DNA of 64,000 nt from Flavobacterium sp. PMTSA4 (GCF_032098525.1 NZ_CP134890.1:2480001-2544000); one strand, 5' to 3'; positions 27,377 through 36,266 are shown, numbered from the stretch's first letter. Program-made: numbers and translations. The notes: generated from the sequence alone by a model not told the origin.

Positions 27377-28051
27377 GTGGGAAGCAAGAATAAATTAAAG
27401 CGTTTCAAAGAAAACGAAACTTTTGAAAATGTACTTCAACCAAAGAGAGAAGAAGTTGTAAACGGAACTTTTAAATATAAAGGAAAATGGAATTCCGATT
27501 TTTTTAAAAATAATAACCCAATTATTGTTGAATTAGGATGTGGAAAAGGCGAATATACCATTGGTTTAGCTCAGCGCAATCCTAATGTGAATTATATTGG
27601 AATTGATGTAAAAGGTGCACGATTTTGGCGTGGAGCAAAAACAGCGGTTGAAACAGGAATGAACAATGTTGGTTTTGTTAGAACACAAATAGAATTGATA
27701 GAAAATATTTTTTCATCACATGAAATCTCTGAAATTTGGATAACTTTTCCCGATCCTCAAATCAAATATAAACGAACAAAACACAGAATGACCAATTCTG
27801 ATTTTTTGAAAATGTACAAAAGAATTTTAAAGCCTGAAGGTGTTGTTAACCTGAAAACGGACAGCGAGTTTATGCATGGTTATACCTTAGGATTATTGCA
27901 TGGCGAAGGTCATGAAGTTTTGTATGCAAATCATAATGTTTATAAAAACGAAGGTTCGCCAAGTGAAGTAACTGAAATCCAAACATTTTACGAAAATCAA
28001 TATTTGGAAATTAACAAAGCAATTACGTATATTCGTTTTAAAATCAAATAG
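27377..28051 (+). CDS. trmB: tRNA (guanine-N7)-methyltransferase TrmB
   Basis: Methylates G46 in tRNA with S-adenosylmethionine. The 224-residue protein starts at GTG 27377 (MGSKNKLKRFKENE), the usual Bacteroidota start; no ATG lies nearby in frame. The SAM motif is VELGCGKGEYTIGLA. YIGIDVKGARFWRGAK and WITFPDPQIKYKRTKHRM are the family's further signatures. The gene stands alone between the divergent glycosyltransferase and the LysE-like gene. Confidence 0.94.
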   Translation: MGSKNKLKRFKENETFENVLQPKREEVVNGTFKYKGKWNSDFFKNNNPIIVELGCGKGEYTIGLAQRNPNVNYIGIDVKGARFWRGAKTAVETGMNNVGFVRTQIELIENIFSSHEISEIWITFPDPQIKYKRTKHRMTNSDFLKMYKRILKPEGVVNLKTDSEFMHGYTLGLLHGEGHEVLYANHNVYKNEGSPSEVTEIQTFYENQYLEINKAITYIRFKIK

Positions 28052-28122
28052 TTTAAAAAGTATATTGTAAAATGTAAATTGTAATTCCAATTTCGCTCTG
28101 CATTATACTATTTCAGTATACA

Positions 28123-28770
28123 ATGAGTATAATAACATCATTCTTTTTCGGTTTAATTTCAGCCATCATAGGTATTTTTCCACCTGGATTAATAAATATG
28201 ACAGCTGCAAAAGTTAGTGTAACCGATGGAAGAAAAAGAGCAATGGTTTTTGTTCTTGGCGCGTTGATTGTTATTTTTATTCAAACCTATATTTCAGTTC
28301 TTTTTGCTCAATACATCAATAATCATAATGATGTTGTTATTCTTTTACGAGAAATAGGACTGGCAATTTTCACTGTTATTTCTATTTATTTTTTATTTTT
28401 TGCAAAAGAACCTAAACCAATTCTGAACAAGAAAAAAATACAACTAAAAAGTAAAAGAAGTCGCTTTTTTATGGGAATGTTGATTTCAGCAATAAATTTT
28501 TTCCCGATTCCCTATTATGTTTTAGTAAGTGTAACTTTAGCCTCATTTAAACTATTTACGTTTAATGATTTGTCAATTTATAGTTTGGTAACAGGTGTTG
28601 TAATTGGGTCATTTTCTGTGTTTTATTGCTATGTTGTTTTTTTTGAAAAATTAAAGACTAAAACAGATTATTTCATTAGAAATATGAATTCAATAATTGG
28701 AATTATAACCGGAATAGTTGCTATAATTACATTACTAAATGTTTTAGATTATTATTTTAATGAAGTCTAA
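28123..28770 (+). CDS. LysE family transporter
   Basis: 215-residue inner-membrane protein with about six hydrophobic helices. The first helix carries ISAIIGIFPPGLINMTAAK, the conserved LysE/RhtB-type start; the remaining helices are evenly spaced. Members export amino acids or related compounds, and the substrate is not readable. It ends within the next gene (11-nt overlap), so the pair is cotranscribed. Confidence 0.78.
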   Translation: MSIITSFFFGLISAIIGIFPPGLINMTAAKVSVTDGRKRAMVFVLGALIVIFIQTYISVLFAQYINNHNDVVILLREIGLAIFTVISIYFLFFAKEPKPILNKKKIQLKSKRSRFFMGMLISAINFFPIPYYVLVSVTLASFKLFTFNDLSIYSLVTGVVIGSFSVFYCYVVFFEKLKTKTDYFIRNMNSIIGIITGIVAIITLLNVLDYYFNEV

Positions 28771-29092
28771 TAACGATAATTTCTTTGAACGTGTTTACGA
28801 AATCGTTCGCCAAATTCCCGAAGGAAAAGTAACTTCTTATGGAGCAATAGCTAAAGCACTTGGCGCAACCAGGTCAGCAAGAATGGTCGGTTGGGCAATG
28901 AACGCAAGTCATAATATTGAAGATGTTCCTGCTCATCGTGTAGTCAATAGAAAAGGGTTGCTAACTGGTAAGCATCATTTTGATGGAACAAATTTGATGC
29001 AGCAATTACTCGAAAACGAAGGAATAAAAGTAATTGACAATCAAATTATCGATTTTGAAAAACATTTTTGGGAGCCAAAAGTTGACTCCTAA
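28760..29092 (+). CDS. Alkyltransferase-like protein (MGMT fold, no catalytic Cys)
   Basis: 110-residue DNA-binding domain of the O6-alkylguanine transferase family. The active-site tetrapeptide PCHR is here PAHR (VPAHRVVNRKG), with Ala replacing the acceptor Cys. Such proteins bind alkylated bases and hand them to nucleotide excision repair rather than repairing them directly. The N-terminal IPEGKVTSYGAIAKALG wing and GWAMNA helix are normal. It overlaps the LysE-like gene by 11 nt. Confidence 0.88.
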   Translation: MKSNNDNFFERVYEIVRQIPEGKVTSYGAIAKALGATRSARMVGWAMNASHNIEDVPAHRVVNRKGLLTGKHHFDGTNLMQQLLENEGIKVIDNQIIDFEKHFWEPKVDS

Positions 29093-29143
29093 TTCATTTT
29101 AAATCTGACTATCCATCAATAAACATTTTCAATTCATTAACTA

Positions 29144-29172
29144 TTGTTTCACAACATTTCGTATTATCTTTG
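29144..29172 (+). promoter_or_regulatory. Promoter of the Mrp gene
   Basis: TTG at 29144-29146, 18-nt spacer, then TATCTTTG at 29165-29172. This is a textbook Bacteroidota promoter, with a probable transcript start near 29179 and a 65-nt leader. Confidence 0.55.
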
Positions 29173-29244
29173 CAATTCATATTCAGTTTAAATAAAAGTT
29201 AGTAAACTTTTAAACTTTTAAACAGATAAATTTTAAACTTAAGA

Positions 29245-30378
29245 ATGAAATTAGATAGAAAAGAAATCCTAAAAGCTTTAGAAACCATTTCAATTGCTGG
29301 TGAAGGAAAAAATATGGTCGAAAGTGGCGCTGTTCAAAACGTAATTACTTTTGGAGAAGAAGTTGTGGTTGATTTATTACTTTCAACACCAGCAATGCAT
29401 ATAAAAAAGAGAGCTGAAGATGATATTAAAAAATTAATTCACGAAAAATTTTCGCCTGAAGCGGTTGTGAAAGTTAATATCAAAGTTGAGGCAAAAGAAA
29501 ATCCAAATGAAATCAAAGGAAAAGCAATTCCTGGAATTTCTAATATTATTGCTGTTGCTTCAGGAAAAGGAGGTGTTGGAAAATCAACAGTTACTGCAAA
29601 TCTTGCCGTTACTTTAGCAAAAATGGGATTCAGAGTTGGTGTTTTGGATGCGGATATTTACGGTCCAAGTATGCCAATCATGTTTGATGTTGAAAACGAA
29701 AAACCAATTTCAATCGAAGTTGATGGAAAATCAAAAATGAAACCAATTGAAAGCTATGAAATAAAATTACTTTCAATAGGATTTTTTACTTCACCAAGTC
29801 AAGCAGTAATTTGGCGTGGACCAATGGCTTCAAAAGCGTTAAACCAAATGATTTTTGATGCAGCTTGGGGTGAATTAGATTTCATGTTAATCGATTTACC
29901 ACCAGGAACAGGAGATATTCATTTGTCAATAATGCAAGCATTACCAATTACTGGAGCAGTTGTAGTTTCTACTCCACAAGCTGTGGCACTAGCAGATGCT
30001 AAAAAAGGAGTTTCAATGTTTTTATCAGATTCGATTAATGTTCCTGTTTTAGGAATTATTGAAAACATGGCTTATTTCACACCAGAAGAATTGCCAAACA
30101 ATAAATATTACATTTTTGGAAAAGAAGGCGCAAAAAATCTCGCTGAAGATTTGAACGTTCGTTTTCTAGGTGAAGTTCCTTTAGTTCAAAGTATTCGCGA
30201 AGCTGGAGATTATGGTCGACCAGCAGCATTACAAACGGCATCACCTTTAGAAACTGTTTTTGAAGAAATTGCCAGAAATGTAGTGGAAGAAACGGTAAGA
30301 AGAAATGAAAATTTGGCTCCAACTGAAGCAATCAAGATAACCACAATGGCTGGATGTTCAGCAGTAAAAGGAAAATAA
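29245..30378 (+). CDS. Mrp/NBP35 family ATPase (iron-sulfur cluster carrier)
   Basis: 377 residues. The N-terminal DUF59/MIP18-type domain (residues 1-90) is followed by a P-loop ATPase with ASGKGGVGKSTV around residues 106-117. Homologues carry or transfer Fe-S clusters in the cytoplasm. The CxxC that binds the cluster in most Mrp proteins lies after ENMAYF; here that stretch is TPEELPNNKYYIFG and holds no Cys. The only Cys is near the C-terminus (MAGCSAVKGK). Its stop is followed 1 nt later by a NifU C-terminal domain gene, which does carry a CxxC. Confidence 0.9.
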   Translation: MKLDRKEILKALETISIAGEGKNMVESGAVQNVITFGEEVVVDLLLSTPAMHIKKRAEDDIKKLIHEKFSPEAVVKVNIKVEAKENPNEIKGKAIPGISNIIAVASGKGGVGKSTVTANLAVTLAKMGFRVGVLDADIYGPSMPIMFDVENEKPISIEVDGKSKMKPIESYEIKLLSIGFFTSPSQAVIWRGPMASKALNQMIFDAAWGELDFMLIDLPPGTGDIHLSIMQALPITGAVVVSTPQAVALADAKKGVSMFLSDSINVPVLGIIENMAYFTPEELPNNKYYIFGKEGAKNLAEDLNVRFLGEVPLVQSIREAGDYGRPAALQTASPLETVFEEIARNVVEETVRRNENLAPTEAIKITTMAGCSAVKGK

Positions 30379-30379
30379 G

Positions 30380-30619
30380 ATGACAACAGAAGAATTGACT
30401 TTAAATATTGAAAAAGCATTAGATGAAATTAGACCTTTTCTAAATTCTGATGGTGGCGATATTTGTTTGGTTTCTATTGAAGATGAAAAGCATGTAAAAG
30501 TACGTCTTCAAGGTGCATGTACTTCATGTAGTTTGAGTATTAGTACTATGAAAGCTGGTGTAGAAACCACCATAAAAAAATATGCTCCACAAATTGAAAC
30601 TGTAGAGAATATTGTTTAA
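30380..30619 (+). CDS. NifU C-terminal domain protein
   Basis: 79-residue stand-alone Nfu domain, a scaffold or carrier of [4Fe-4S] clusters. GACTSCSLS around residues 50-58 holds the cluster-binding CxxC, preceded by the family start LDEIRPFLNSDGGDI. The length is that of the domain alone. It follows the Mrp gene by 1 nt and probably works with it. Confidence 0.9.
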   Translation: MTTEELTLNIEKALDEIRPFLNSDGGDICLVSIEDEKHVKVRLQGACTSCSLSISTMKAGVETTIKKYAPQIETVENIV

Positions 30620-30641
30620 TTGCCTATATGATAAAAGTCAT

Positions 30642-30671
30642 TTGTAACGCTTTCAAAACGTTGCATCTTTG
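30642..30671 (+). promoter_or_regulatory. Weak candidate promoter before the ferredoxin reductase
   Basis: TTG 30642-30644, 19-nt spacer, CATCTTTG 30664-30671 (consensus TAnnTTTG with C for T at the first position). Confidence 0.3.
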
Positions 30672-30698
30672 TGGCTTTGAACCTTGCAACGAATAAAA

Positions 30699-31757
30699 AT
30701 GATAGAAACCGATATACTTATAATCGGAGCTGGACCAACAGGACTTTTTGCTGTTTTTGAAGCTGGATTATTAAAACTTAAATGCCATATTATTGATGCT
30801 TTGCCTCAACCTGGCGGACAATTGGCCGAATTATATCCTAAAAAACCAATTTTTGATATTCCTGGATATCCAGAAGTTTTAGCTGGAGATTTGGTTAACA
30901 ATTTAATGGAACAAATCAAACAATTCCAACCTGGTTTTACCTTAGGAGAAACTGCAGAAACCATTGATAAATTAGAAGATGGAACTTTTGTTGTAACCAC
31001 AAATGCTGGAACGCAACATAAAGCAAAAGCTATTGCAATTGCTGGAGGTTTAGGAACATTTGAACCAAGAAAGCCAATTCTTAAAGATTTAGAGTTTTAC
31101 GAAAAAGAAGACAGAGGTGTTGATTATTTTGTAAAAGATCCAGAAAAATATAGAAACAAAAAGGTTGTTATTTCTGGTGGTGGAGATTCGGCTTTAGATT
31201 GGAGTATTTTCCTTTCTAATGTAGCTTCTGAAGTCACTTTGGTTCACAGAAGAAACGAATTTCGCGGTGCTTTAGATTCTGTAGATAAAGTTCAAGAATT
31301 GAAAAGCGAAGGAAAAATTAAATTGGTTACACCTGCAGAAGTTGTAGGATTTAAAGGTTCAGAAAGAATAGAATCGGTAGATATAGAAATGAATGGTGCA
31401 AGAATGAATGTAGAAACTGATTATTTCATTCCGCTTTTTGGCTTAACACCAAAATTGGGAGCAATTGCCAATTGGGGTTTAGAAATCGAAAAAAATGCTA
31501 TTAAAGTTAATAATGCATTAGATTATCAAACCAATATTGATGGAATTTATGCTATTGGAGATGTGAATATTTATCCCGGAAAATTAAAATTAATTCTTTG
31601 TGGTTTTCACGAAGCAACATTGATGTGTCAAAGTGTTTATCAAAGAATTAATCCCGGAAAAAAATATGTTTTAAAATATACAACAGTTTCTGGTGTTGAT
31701 GGTTTTGATGGAAGTAGAAAAGAAGCTGAAAAAGCAGTTGTAAAATCAATTGATTAA
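30699..31757 (+). CDS. Ferredoxin--NADP reductase, thioredoxin reductase-like
   Basis: 352 residues from the ATG at 30699 (MIETDILIIGAGPTG); the in-frame ATG 15 nt upstream adds no conserved residues. The FAD site is IIGAGPTGLFAVFEAG at residues 8-23 and the NAD(P) site is VVISGGGDSALDW near residue 156. GIYAIGDVN is the FAD-ribityl loop. It lacks the CxxC of true thioredoxin reductases, which fits ferredoxin-NADP reductase type 2. It lies 2 nt upstream of a [2Fe-2S] ferredoxin gene, its likely partner. Confidence 0.88.
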   Translation: MIETDILIIGAGPTGLFAVFEAGLLKLKCHIIDALPQPGGQLAELYPKKPIFDIPGYPEVLAGDLVNNLMEQIKQFQPGFTLGETAETIDKLEDGTFVVTTNAGTQHKAKAIAIAGGLGTFEPRKPILKDLEFYEKEDRGVDYFVKDPEKYRNKKVVISGGGDSALDWSIFLSNVASEVTLVHRRNEFRGALDSVDKVQELKSEGKIKLVTPAEVVGFKGSERIESVDIEMNGARMNVETDYFIPLFGLTPKLGAIANWGLEIEKNAIKVNNALDYQTNIDGIYAIGDVNIYPGKLKLILCGFHEATLMCQSVYQRINPGKKYVLKYTTVSGVDGFDGSRKEAEKAVVKSID

Positions 31758-31759
31758 AA

Positions 31760-32092
31760 ATGTCACAAGATATTACCATAAAAATTACCGATAGAAACGG
31801 TCAACTTCATGAAGTTCTTGCGCCAACGGATATGAATTTAAACATCATGGAGTTAATCCGTATGTATGAATTGGCAGAAGAAGGAACAATTGGTATTTGT
31901 GGTGGAATGGCAATGTGTGCTTCGTGTCAGTGTTATATTTTAAATGATAAAATTTCTTTAGAACGCAATCCTGATGAAGAAGCCATGCTTTGGGAAGCTT
32001 ACCATGTAAAAGACAATTCTCGTCTTGGTTGTCAAATTCCAATTACTGAAGAAATAGATGGTTTAGAAATTGAAATTGCTCCTGAGCAATAA
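31760..32092 (+). CDS. [2Fe-2S] ferredoxin, adrenodoxin type
   Basis: 110-residue electron carrier. Cluster ligands are in ICGGMAMCASCQC (Cys-x5-Cys-x2-Cys) and a fourth Cys in SRLGCQI. The adrenodoxin-like loop and the final EIAPEQ tail are normal for ferredoxins of Fe-S assembly or monooxygenase chains. Cotranscription with the adjacent reductase (2-nt gap) suggests they form an NADPH-to-ferredoxin couple. Confidence 0.92.
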   Translation: MSQDITIKITDRNGQLHEVLAPTDMNLNIMELIRMYELAEEGTIGICGGMAMCASCQCYILNDKISLERNPDEEAMLWEAYHVKDNSRLGCQIPITEEIDGLEIEIAPEQ

Positions 32093-32093
32093 A

Positions 32094-32873
32094 TTAAACC
32101 ATCTCAAATTTTTGGATAATTTGCTCTTCAATGGCATTCCAAAGTCCAATTCTTTTCTCTAAAGCTTGGATGGAAATTTCTTTAACTTCTTGCCAATGTA
32201 TTTCCGTTTCACACAAATCTGTTATCATTTGCATTGCCATTGGTCCGTGTTCATCAGCGTCTAATTCAATGTGTCTTTCGAAGTAATAAATCAGTTGTGA
32301 TAAATCTGTTTCTGGGAAATTCTTTTGAAAGTTTTTCAGAATTTCGGTAAACATACTCGGAATTAAATTTTCTCTTCCAAAAGTAAAAGCAGCAGCAATT
32401 TCATGAGGTTTTCCATGTTCAATAACTCTAAAAGTAAAATCTAAAAAGGATTTAATTTCAGGATGTAAGTTACTTTGTTTTATGGAGACAAAAATATTTT
32501 GTGTTTCAACTACATTTTGCAAAAAGTTTTCTAATTCTGAAGTTGATGCTCCACAATTTTTCATCGCTTCAACATACATTTCAAAATGACTCAATCGCTT
32601 TCCGTCTAAAGTCAAATCACTTTCTTCTGCCAGTACGATTTCGTTGATTAAATACCTTGTTTCAGGATCTTTTGTTGCAAACCATGGCGTTGAAGTACAG
32701 GTTAATTTTGCCTGTAGAGCTTTTAACAAAGACATAAAATCCCAAACTGCATAAACATGCTTTTCAAGAAAAATGTGCAAATCTTCAATTGTTTTTACTT
32801 TATCGTAAAGAGAATGATTTAATAATTGTTTTTTTTGAGCCGAAATACTTTCGTTGATATAATTAATGTTCAT
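32094..32873 (-). CDS. DUF3050 protein (haem-oxygenase-like helical fold)
   Basis: 259 residues from the ATG at 32873; an in-frame ATG at 32906 would add 11 residues and cannot be excluded. Family signature: TIEDLHIFLEKHVYAVWDFMSLLKALQ is split by helices, and WFATKDPETRYLINEIVLAEES and FERHIELDADEHG follow. The His, Glu and Asp residues suggest a di-metal or haem-oxygenase-like helical bundle. The reaction is unknown. It converges with the ferredoxin gene with a 1-nt gap. Confidence 0.82.
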   Translation of the reverse strand: MNINYINESISAQKKQLLNHSLYDKVKTIEDLHIFLEKHVYAVWDFMSLLKALQAKLTCTSTPWFATKDPETRYLINEIVLAEESDLTLDGKRLSHFEMYVEAMKNCGASTSELENFLQNVVETQNIFVSIKQSNLHPEIKSFLDFTFRVIEHGKPHEIAAAFTFGRENLIPSMFTEILKNFQKNFPETDLSQLIYYFERHIELDADEHGPMAMQMITDLCETEIHWQEVKEISIQALEKRIGLWNAIEEQIIQKFEMV

Positions 32874-32924
32874 AGCTTTTTTTAATAGATACGAGAAATA
32901 ATTCATCGTAGTTTGACAAAATTA

Positions 32925-32954
32925 AAAATGCTTTCCGAAAAAGGAAAGCATTTT
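32925..32954 (-). terminator. Terminator of the acyl-CoA dehydrogenase gene
   Basis: AAAATGCTTTCC pairs with GGAAAGCATTTT. A-run on the left for minus-strand transcripts. Confidence 0.7.
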
Positions 32955-32982
32955 ACATCAAATTTATTTATTGTTTAATCTT

Positions 32983-34161
32983 TTATTTAAATGCCGGAAT
33001 TCCCGTGATATCAGCACCAGTAATCAATAAGTGAATATCATGCGTTCCTTCATAGGTAATTACAGATTCTAAATTCATACTGTGACGCATAATAGAATAT
33101 TCGCCAGTAATTCCCATTCCGCCTAGTATTTGTCTGGCTTCACGAGCAATTTCGATTGCCATGTTTACATTGTTTCTTTTTGCCATCGAAATTTGAGCAG
33201 TTGTTGCATTTCCTTCGTTTCTTAAAACTCCTAATCGCCAAGTTAGTAATTGAGCTTTAGTGATTTCGGTAATCATTTCGGCTAATTTCTTTTGTTGTAA
33301 TTGAAAACCAGCAATCGGTTTGTCAAACTGAACTCTTTCTTTAGCATAGCGCAAAGCCGTATCATAGCAATCCATAGCAGCACCAATTGCACCCCAAGCA
33401 ATTCCGTATCGAGCCGAATCCAAACACATCATTGGCGCACCAAGACCTGATTTTCCTGGTAATAAGTTTTCTTTTGGAACTTTTACATTATCAAAAATTA
33501 ATTCTCCAGTTGCACTTGCACGAAGCGACCATTTATTGTGAGTTTCAGGAGTTGTAAATCCTTCCATGCCACGTTCAACAATCAATCCGTGAATTCTTCC
33601 TTCTTCATTTTTTGCCCAAACTACAGCAACATCAGCAAAAGGCGCATTCGAAATCCACATTTTGGCACCATTCAATAAATAATGATCACCCATATCTTTA
33701 AAATTGGTAACCATTCCGCTTGGGTTTGAACCATAATCAGGTTCTGTTAAACCAAAACAACCCATAAATTCACCTGTCGCCAATTTTGGTAAATATTTCA
33801 TTCGTTGCTCTTCTGTTCCAAATTTCCAAATAGGATACATTACTAAAGATGATTGCACTGATGATGTAGAACGAACTCCAGAATCACCACGTTCAATTTC
33901 TTGCATGATTAAACCATATGAAATTTGGTCTAAACCAGCACCGCCATATTGTTCTGGAATATAAGGTCCAAAACCACCAATTTCTCCTAAACCTTTTATG
34001 ATTTGTTTTGGAAATTCAGCACGCTGAGCATACTCTTCAATAATTGGAGAAACTTCACGTTTCACCCATGCACGAGCAGAATCACGAACTAATTTGTGTT
34101 CTTCGGTTAATAAATCATCAAGGTTGTAATAATCAGGCGCTTGAAATAAATCTGGTCTCAT
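32983..34161 (-). CDS. Acyl-CoA dehydrogenase, glutaryl-CoA dehydrogenase-like
   Basis: 392-residue FAD-dependent acyl-CoA dehydrogenase. GVRSTSSVQSSLVMYPI near residue 95 (the Arg that recognises the substrate carboxylate) and the catalytic Glu in VITYEGTHDIH near residue 370 both match glutaryl-CoA dehydrogenase. FGLTEPDYGSNPSGM and MWISNAPFADVAVVWAK are the FAD-site signatures. It would dehydrogenate and decarboxylate glutaryl-CoA in lysine or tryptophan breakdown. It stands alone between two terminator-bounded blocks. A TAGCTTTG box at 34207-34214 (minus strand) may be its -7 element. Confidence 0.9.
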   Translation of the reverse strand: MRPDLFQAPDYYNLDDLLTEEHKLVRDSARAWVKREVSPIIEEYAQRAEFPKQIIKGLGEIGGFGPYIPEQYGGAGLDQISYGLIMQEIERGDSGVRSTSSVQSSLVMYPIWKFGTEEQRMKYLPKLATGEFMGCFGLTEPDYGSNPSGMVTNFKDMGDHYLLNGAKMWISNAPFADVAVVWAKNEEGRIHGLIVERGMEGFTTPETHNKWSLRASATGELIFDNVKVPKENLLPGKSGLGAPMMCLDSARYGIAWGAIGAAMDCYDTALRYAKERVQFDKPIAGFQLQQKKLAEMITEITKAQLLTWRLGVLRNEGNATTAQISMAKRNNVNMAIEIAREARQILGGMGITGEYSIMRHSMNLESVITYEGTHDIHLLITGADITGIPAFK

Positions 34162-34342
34162 AAAATGGTTGTTATATAGTATTTATTGTATTCACGAAAA
34201 CGTTTGCAAAGCTACATAATCTTAGTTAAATTTCACTTTAACAAGTGTTATAATTTTTTGGAGCTTTTTCCAGCTGTGCACTGTATCTTTTTAATTTTTT
34301 TGTTAAAAATTAAAAAGGATGCCGTTTCCATCTGGGCTAGAA

Positions 34343-35050
34343 TTACATTTTTAAATAGAAATCTTTCGTAAGATTAATGTAATCATCAGTATATTCATGA
34401 CGATTGATTTCAACAACCAATTCGTCAGCTTCTAAAACAGGAAGTTCATATCTTTTAAAAGCCAATAAACTTCTCTTTATCTCTGTAGTTGGTGTTCCTT
34501 TTACGCGAGTCACTTTTATTGGAAAAAGTTCATAGTCGGAACATAGTTTAATAAATTTTTCTTCCTCTTTAAATGGAATAATCACTGAGAAGATTCCGTT
34601 TTCAGAAAGTAGTAAATCAACAGCTTCTACTAACTCTTCAAAAGGCAAAGCATCCTGAAATCTTGCTAAATCACGTTGCTCATTTTCGGTTTTGTAATTT
34701 TCAGAATAAAACGGCGGATTTGATATAATGACATCATATTCATCTTCTGGTTCATCTACAAATTCATCTAATCCAGCATGAAAACAAAACAATCTATCAC
34801 TCCAAGGTGAATTCTCGAAATTCTCCACACATTGTTCATAGGCGTTTTCATCAATTTCAATAGCATCAATTTGCTCAGCATTACTTCTCTGAGCCAACAT
34901 TAAAGAGAGAATTCCAGTTCCTGAACCGATATCCAACACAGAAAAAGGATTGTTGTCAATCGGACACCAAGCACCAAGCAAAACACTATCTGTGCCTACT
35001 TTCATAGCGCATTTATCTTGTTGAACGGTAAATCTTTTAAATTGAAACAA
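34343..35050 (-). CDS. trmN6: tRNA1(Val) adenine-N6 methyltransferase-like (TrmN6/YfiC)
   Basis: 235-residue SAM-dependent methyltransferase. VLDIGSGTGILSLMLAQ is the SAM motif and VIISNPPFY is the amino-methyltransferase tetrapeptide typical of N6-adenine enzymes. The N-terminal MFQFKRFTVQQDKCAMKVGTD is the TrmN6 signature. It lies 5 nt after rimM in the same operon and should act on the tRNA-Val anticodon loop. Confidence 0.88.
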   Translation of the reverse strand: MFQFKRFTVQQDKCAMKVGTDSVLLGAWCPIDNNPFSVLDIGSGTGILSLMLAQRSNAEQIDAIEIDENAYEQCVENFENSPWSDRLFCFHAGLDEFVDEPEDEYDVIISNPPFYSENYKTENEQRDLARFQDALPFEELVEAVDLLLSENGIFSVIIPFKEEEKFIKLCSDYELFPIKVTRVKGTPTTEIKRSLLAFKRYELPVLEADELVVEINRHEYTDDYINLTKDFYLKM

Positions 35051-35055
35051 TGTAA

Positions 35056-35580
35056 TTAAAGATACATTTCGATTAAGCCTTCAGGCAAATCCATTACCAC
35101 TTTTTTGTTTTTTCTGTCAATTTCAAGTAAAAAGTGGTCAATCATTGGTATTAAAATCTCAACACCATTGTTTAAAACTTCAAAAAGAGGTTGTGCAGTT
35201 GTGTCATTAATGGAGACAATTTCTCCAACAATTCCAAGTCGTTTGTCTTCAATTTTGAAACCTATAACTTCATGAAAATAGAATTTGTTACCTTCAAGTT
35301 TTGGCAACATGGTAAGCGGCAAATATATTTCACAACCTATAATTGAATCAGCTTCTTCTTCTGAATCTACTTCTTCAAATTTAACTCTAAGAAAATCATT
35401 TTTATGAAGTGAACTATTTTCAATAAAAAATGGAATCAAATTCTTGTTCATTTCAACAAGAACTGATTCCAAATTTTCATATAATTCTGGCTCGTCTGTA
35501 TCTAAATAGAGTAGGACTTCGCCTTTGAAACTGAATTTTTTTGCAATTTTACCTAAATAGAAACAATCTTCTTTACGCAT
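35056..35580 (-). CDS. rimM: Ribosome maturation factor RimM
   Basis: 174 residues, the usual length. It binds ribosomal protein S19 and helps mature the 30S subunit. The N-terminal FYLGKIAKKFSFKGEVLLY (barrel) and the PRC-type C-terminal barrel with FYFHEVIGF, IGEIVSINDTTAQPLFEV and EILIPMIDHFLLEID are visible. It lies 14 nt after rpsP and 5 nt before trmN6. Confidence 0.92.
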   Translation of the reverse strand: MRKEDCFYLGKIAKKFSFKGEVLLYLDTDEPELYENLESVLVEMNKNLIPFFIENSSLHKNDFLRVKFEEVDSEEEADSIIGCEIYLPLTMLPKLEGNKFYFHEVIGFKIEDKRLGIVGEIVSINDTTAQPLFEVLNNGVEILIPMIDHFLLEIDRKNKKVVMDLPEGLIEMYL

Positions 35581-35594
35581 AATTGCTAGAAAGA

Positions 35595-36218
35595 TTAAGC
35601 TTCTGTTTCTTCGTTGTTTTCTTCTGCTGCTGGAGCTTCTTCAACTTCAGTAGTTTCTTCTGCAACAACTTCAGCAACTGTTTCCTCTACAGCAACTTCA
35701 CTTACAGCTTCTTCTGTAGCAACTTCAGCTACAACTTCTTCTGTAGTTTCTTCAGCTACTTCTTCTTCAACAACTACTGCTTTAGCAGCACGTTTTTCAT
35801 TAGCTTCTTTTTCAGCTTTTAATGCTTTTTCTCTTGCATCAGCTTTTGCTTTTGATAAACCATCTTTTTTGGCATCAACTTTTCCAGCTTTTGCATCTAG
35901 CCATTGAGCTAATTTAGCGTCAGCTTGTTCTTGAGTTAAAGCACCTTTACGAACTCCACCATCTAAATGATGTTTCATTAAAGCTCCTTTATAAGAAAGG
36001 ATTGCTCTTGCAGTATCTGTAGGTTGTGCACCATTGTGTAACCATTGAACTGCACCATCAACATTCAAATCAATTGTTGCTGGGTTTGTGTTTGGATTGT
36101 AAGTTCCTAATTTTTCTAAGAATTTACCATCTCTTTTTGAACGTGCATCTGCTGCTACGATCCAGTAAAAAGGTTTCCCTTTTTTTCCGTGTCTTTGTAA
36201 TCTAATTTTTACTGACAT
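35595..36218 (-). CDS. rpsP: 30S ribosomal protein S16 with long acidic tail
   Basis: 207 residues, against about 80-90 in most bacteria. The S16 core is residues 1-82 (MSVKIRLQRHGKKGKPFYWI, LEKLGTYNP, GAQPTDTARAILS). After a Lys/Ala-rich link, residues about 150-207 form a low-complexity tail of Glu, Val, Ala and Thr. Extended S16 is known in Bacteroidota. The tail would protrude from the small subunit near the S16 site. First gene of the rpsP-rimM-trmN6 operon. Antisense frames over the tail are artefacts of its composition. Confidence 0.95.
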   Translation of the reverse strand: MSVKIRLQRHGKKGKPFYWIVAADARSKRDGKFLEKLGTYNPNTNPATIDLNVDGAVQWLHNGAQPTDTARAILSYKGALMKHHLDGGVRKGALTQEQADAKLAQWLDAKAGKVDAKKDGLSKAKADAREKALKAEKEANEKRAAKAVVVEEEVAEETTEEVVAEVATEEAVSEVAVEETVAEVVAEETTEVEEAPAAEENNEETEA

Positions 36219-36266
36219 AATCTATTTGATTAATTTGAGGTACTCGACCTCGGTTATTTAAGGGCG

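Noticed and set aside
35583..35907. Antisense open frames opposite the rpsP tail
   Set aside because: They consist of Ser/Thr/Ala or Phe/Cys runs, the mirror of the Glu/Ala-rich tail, and lack any domain.
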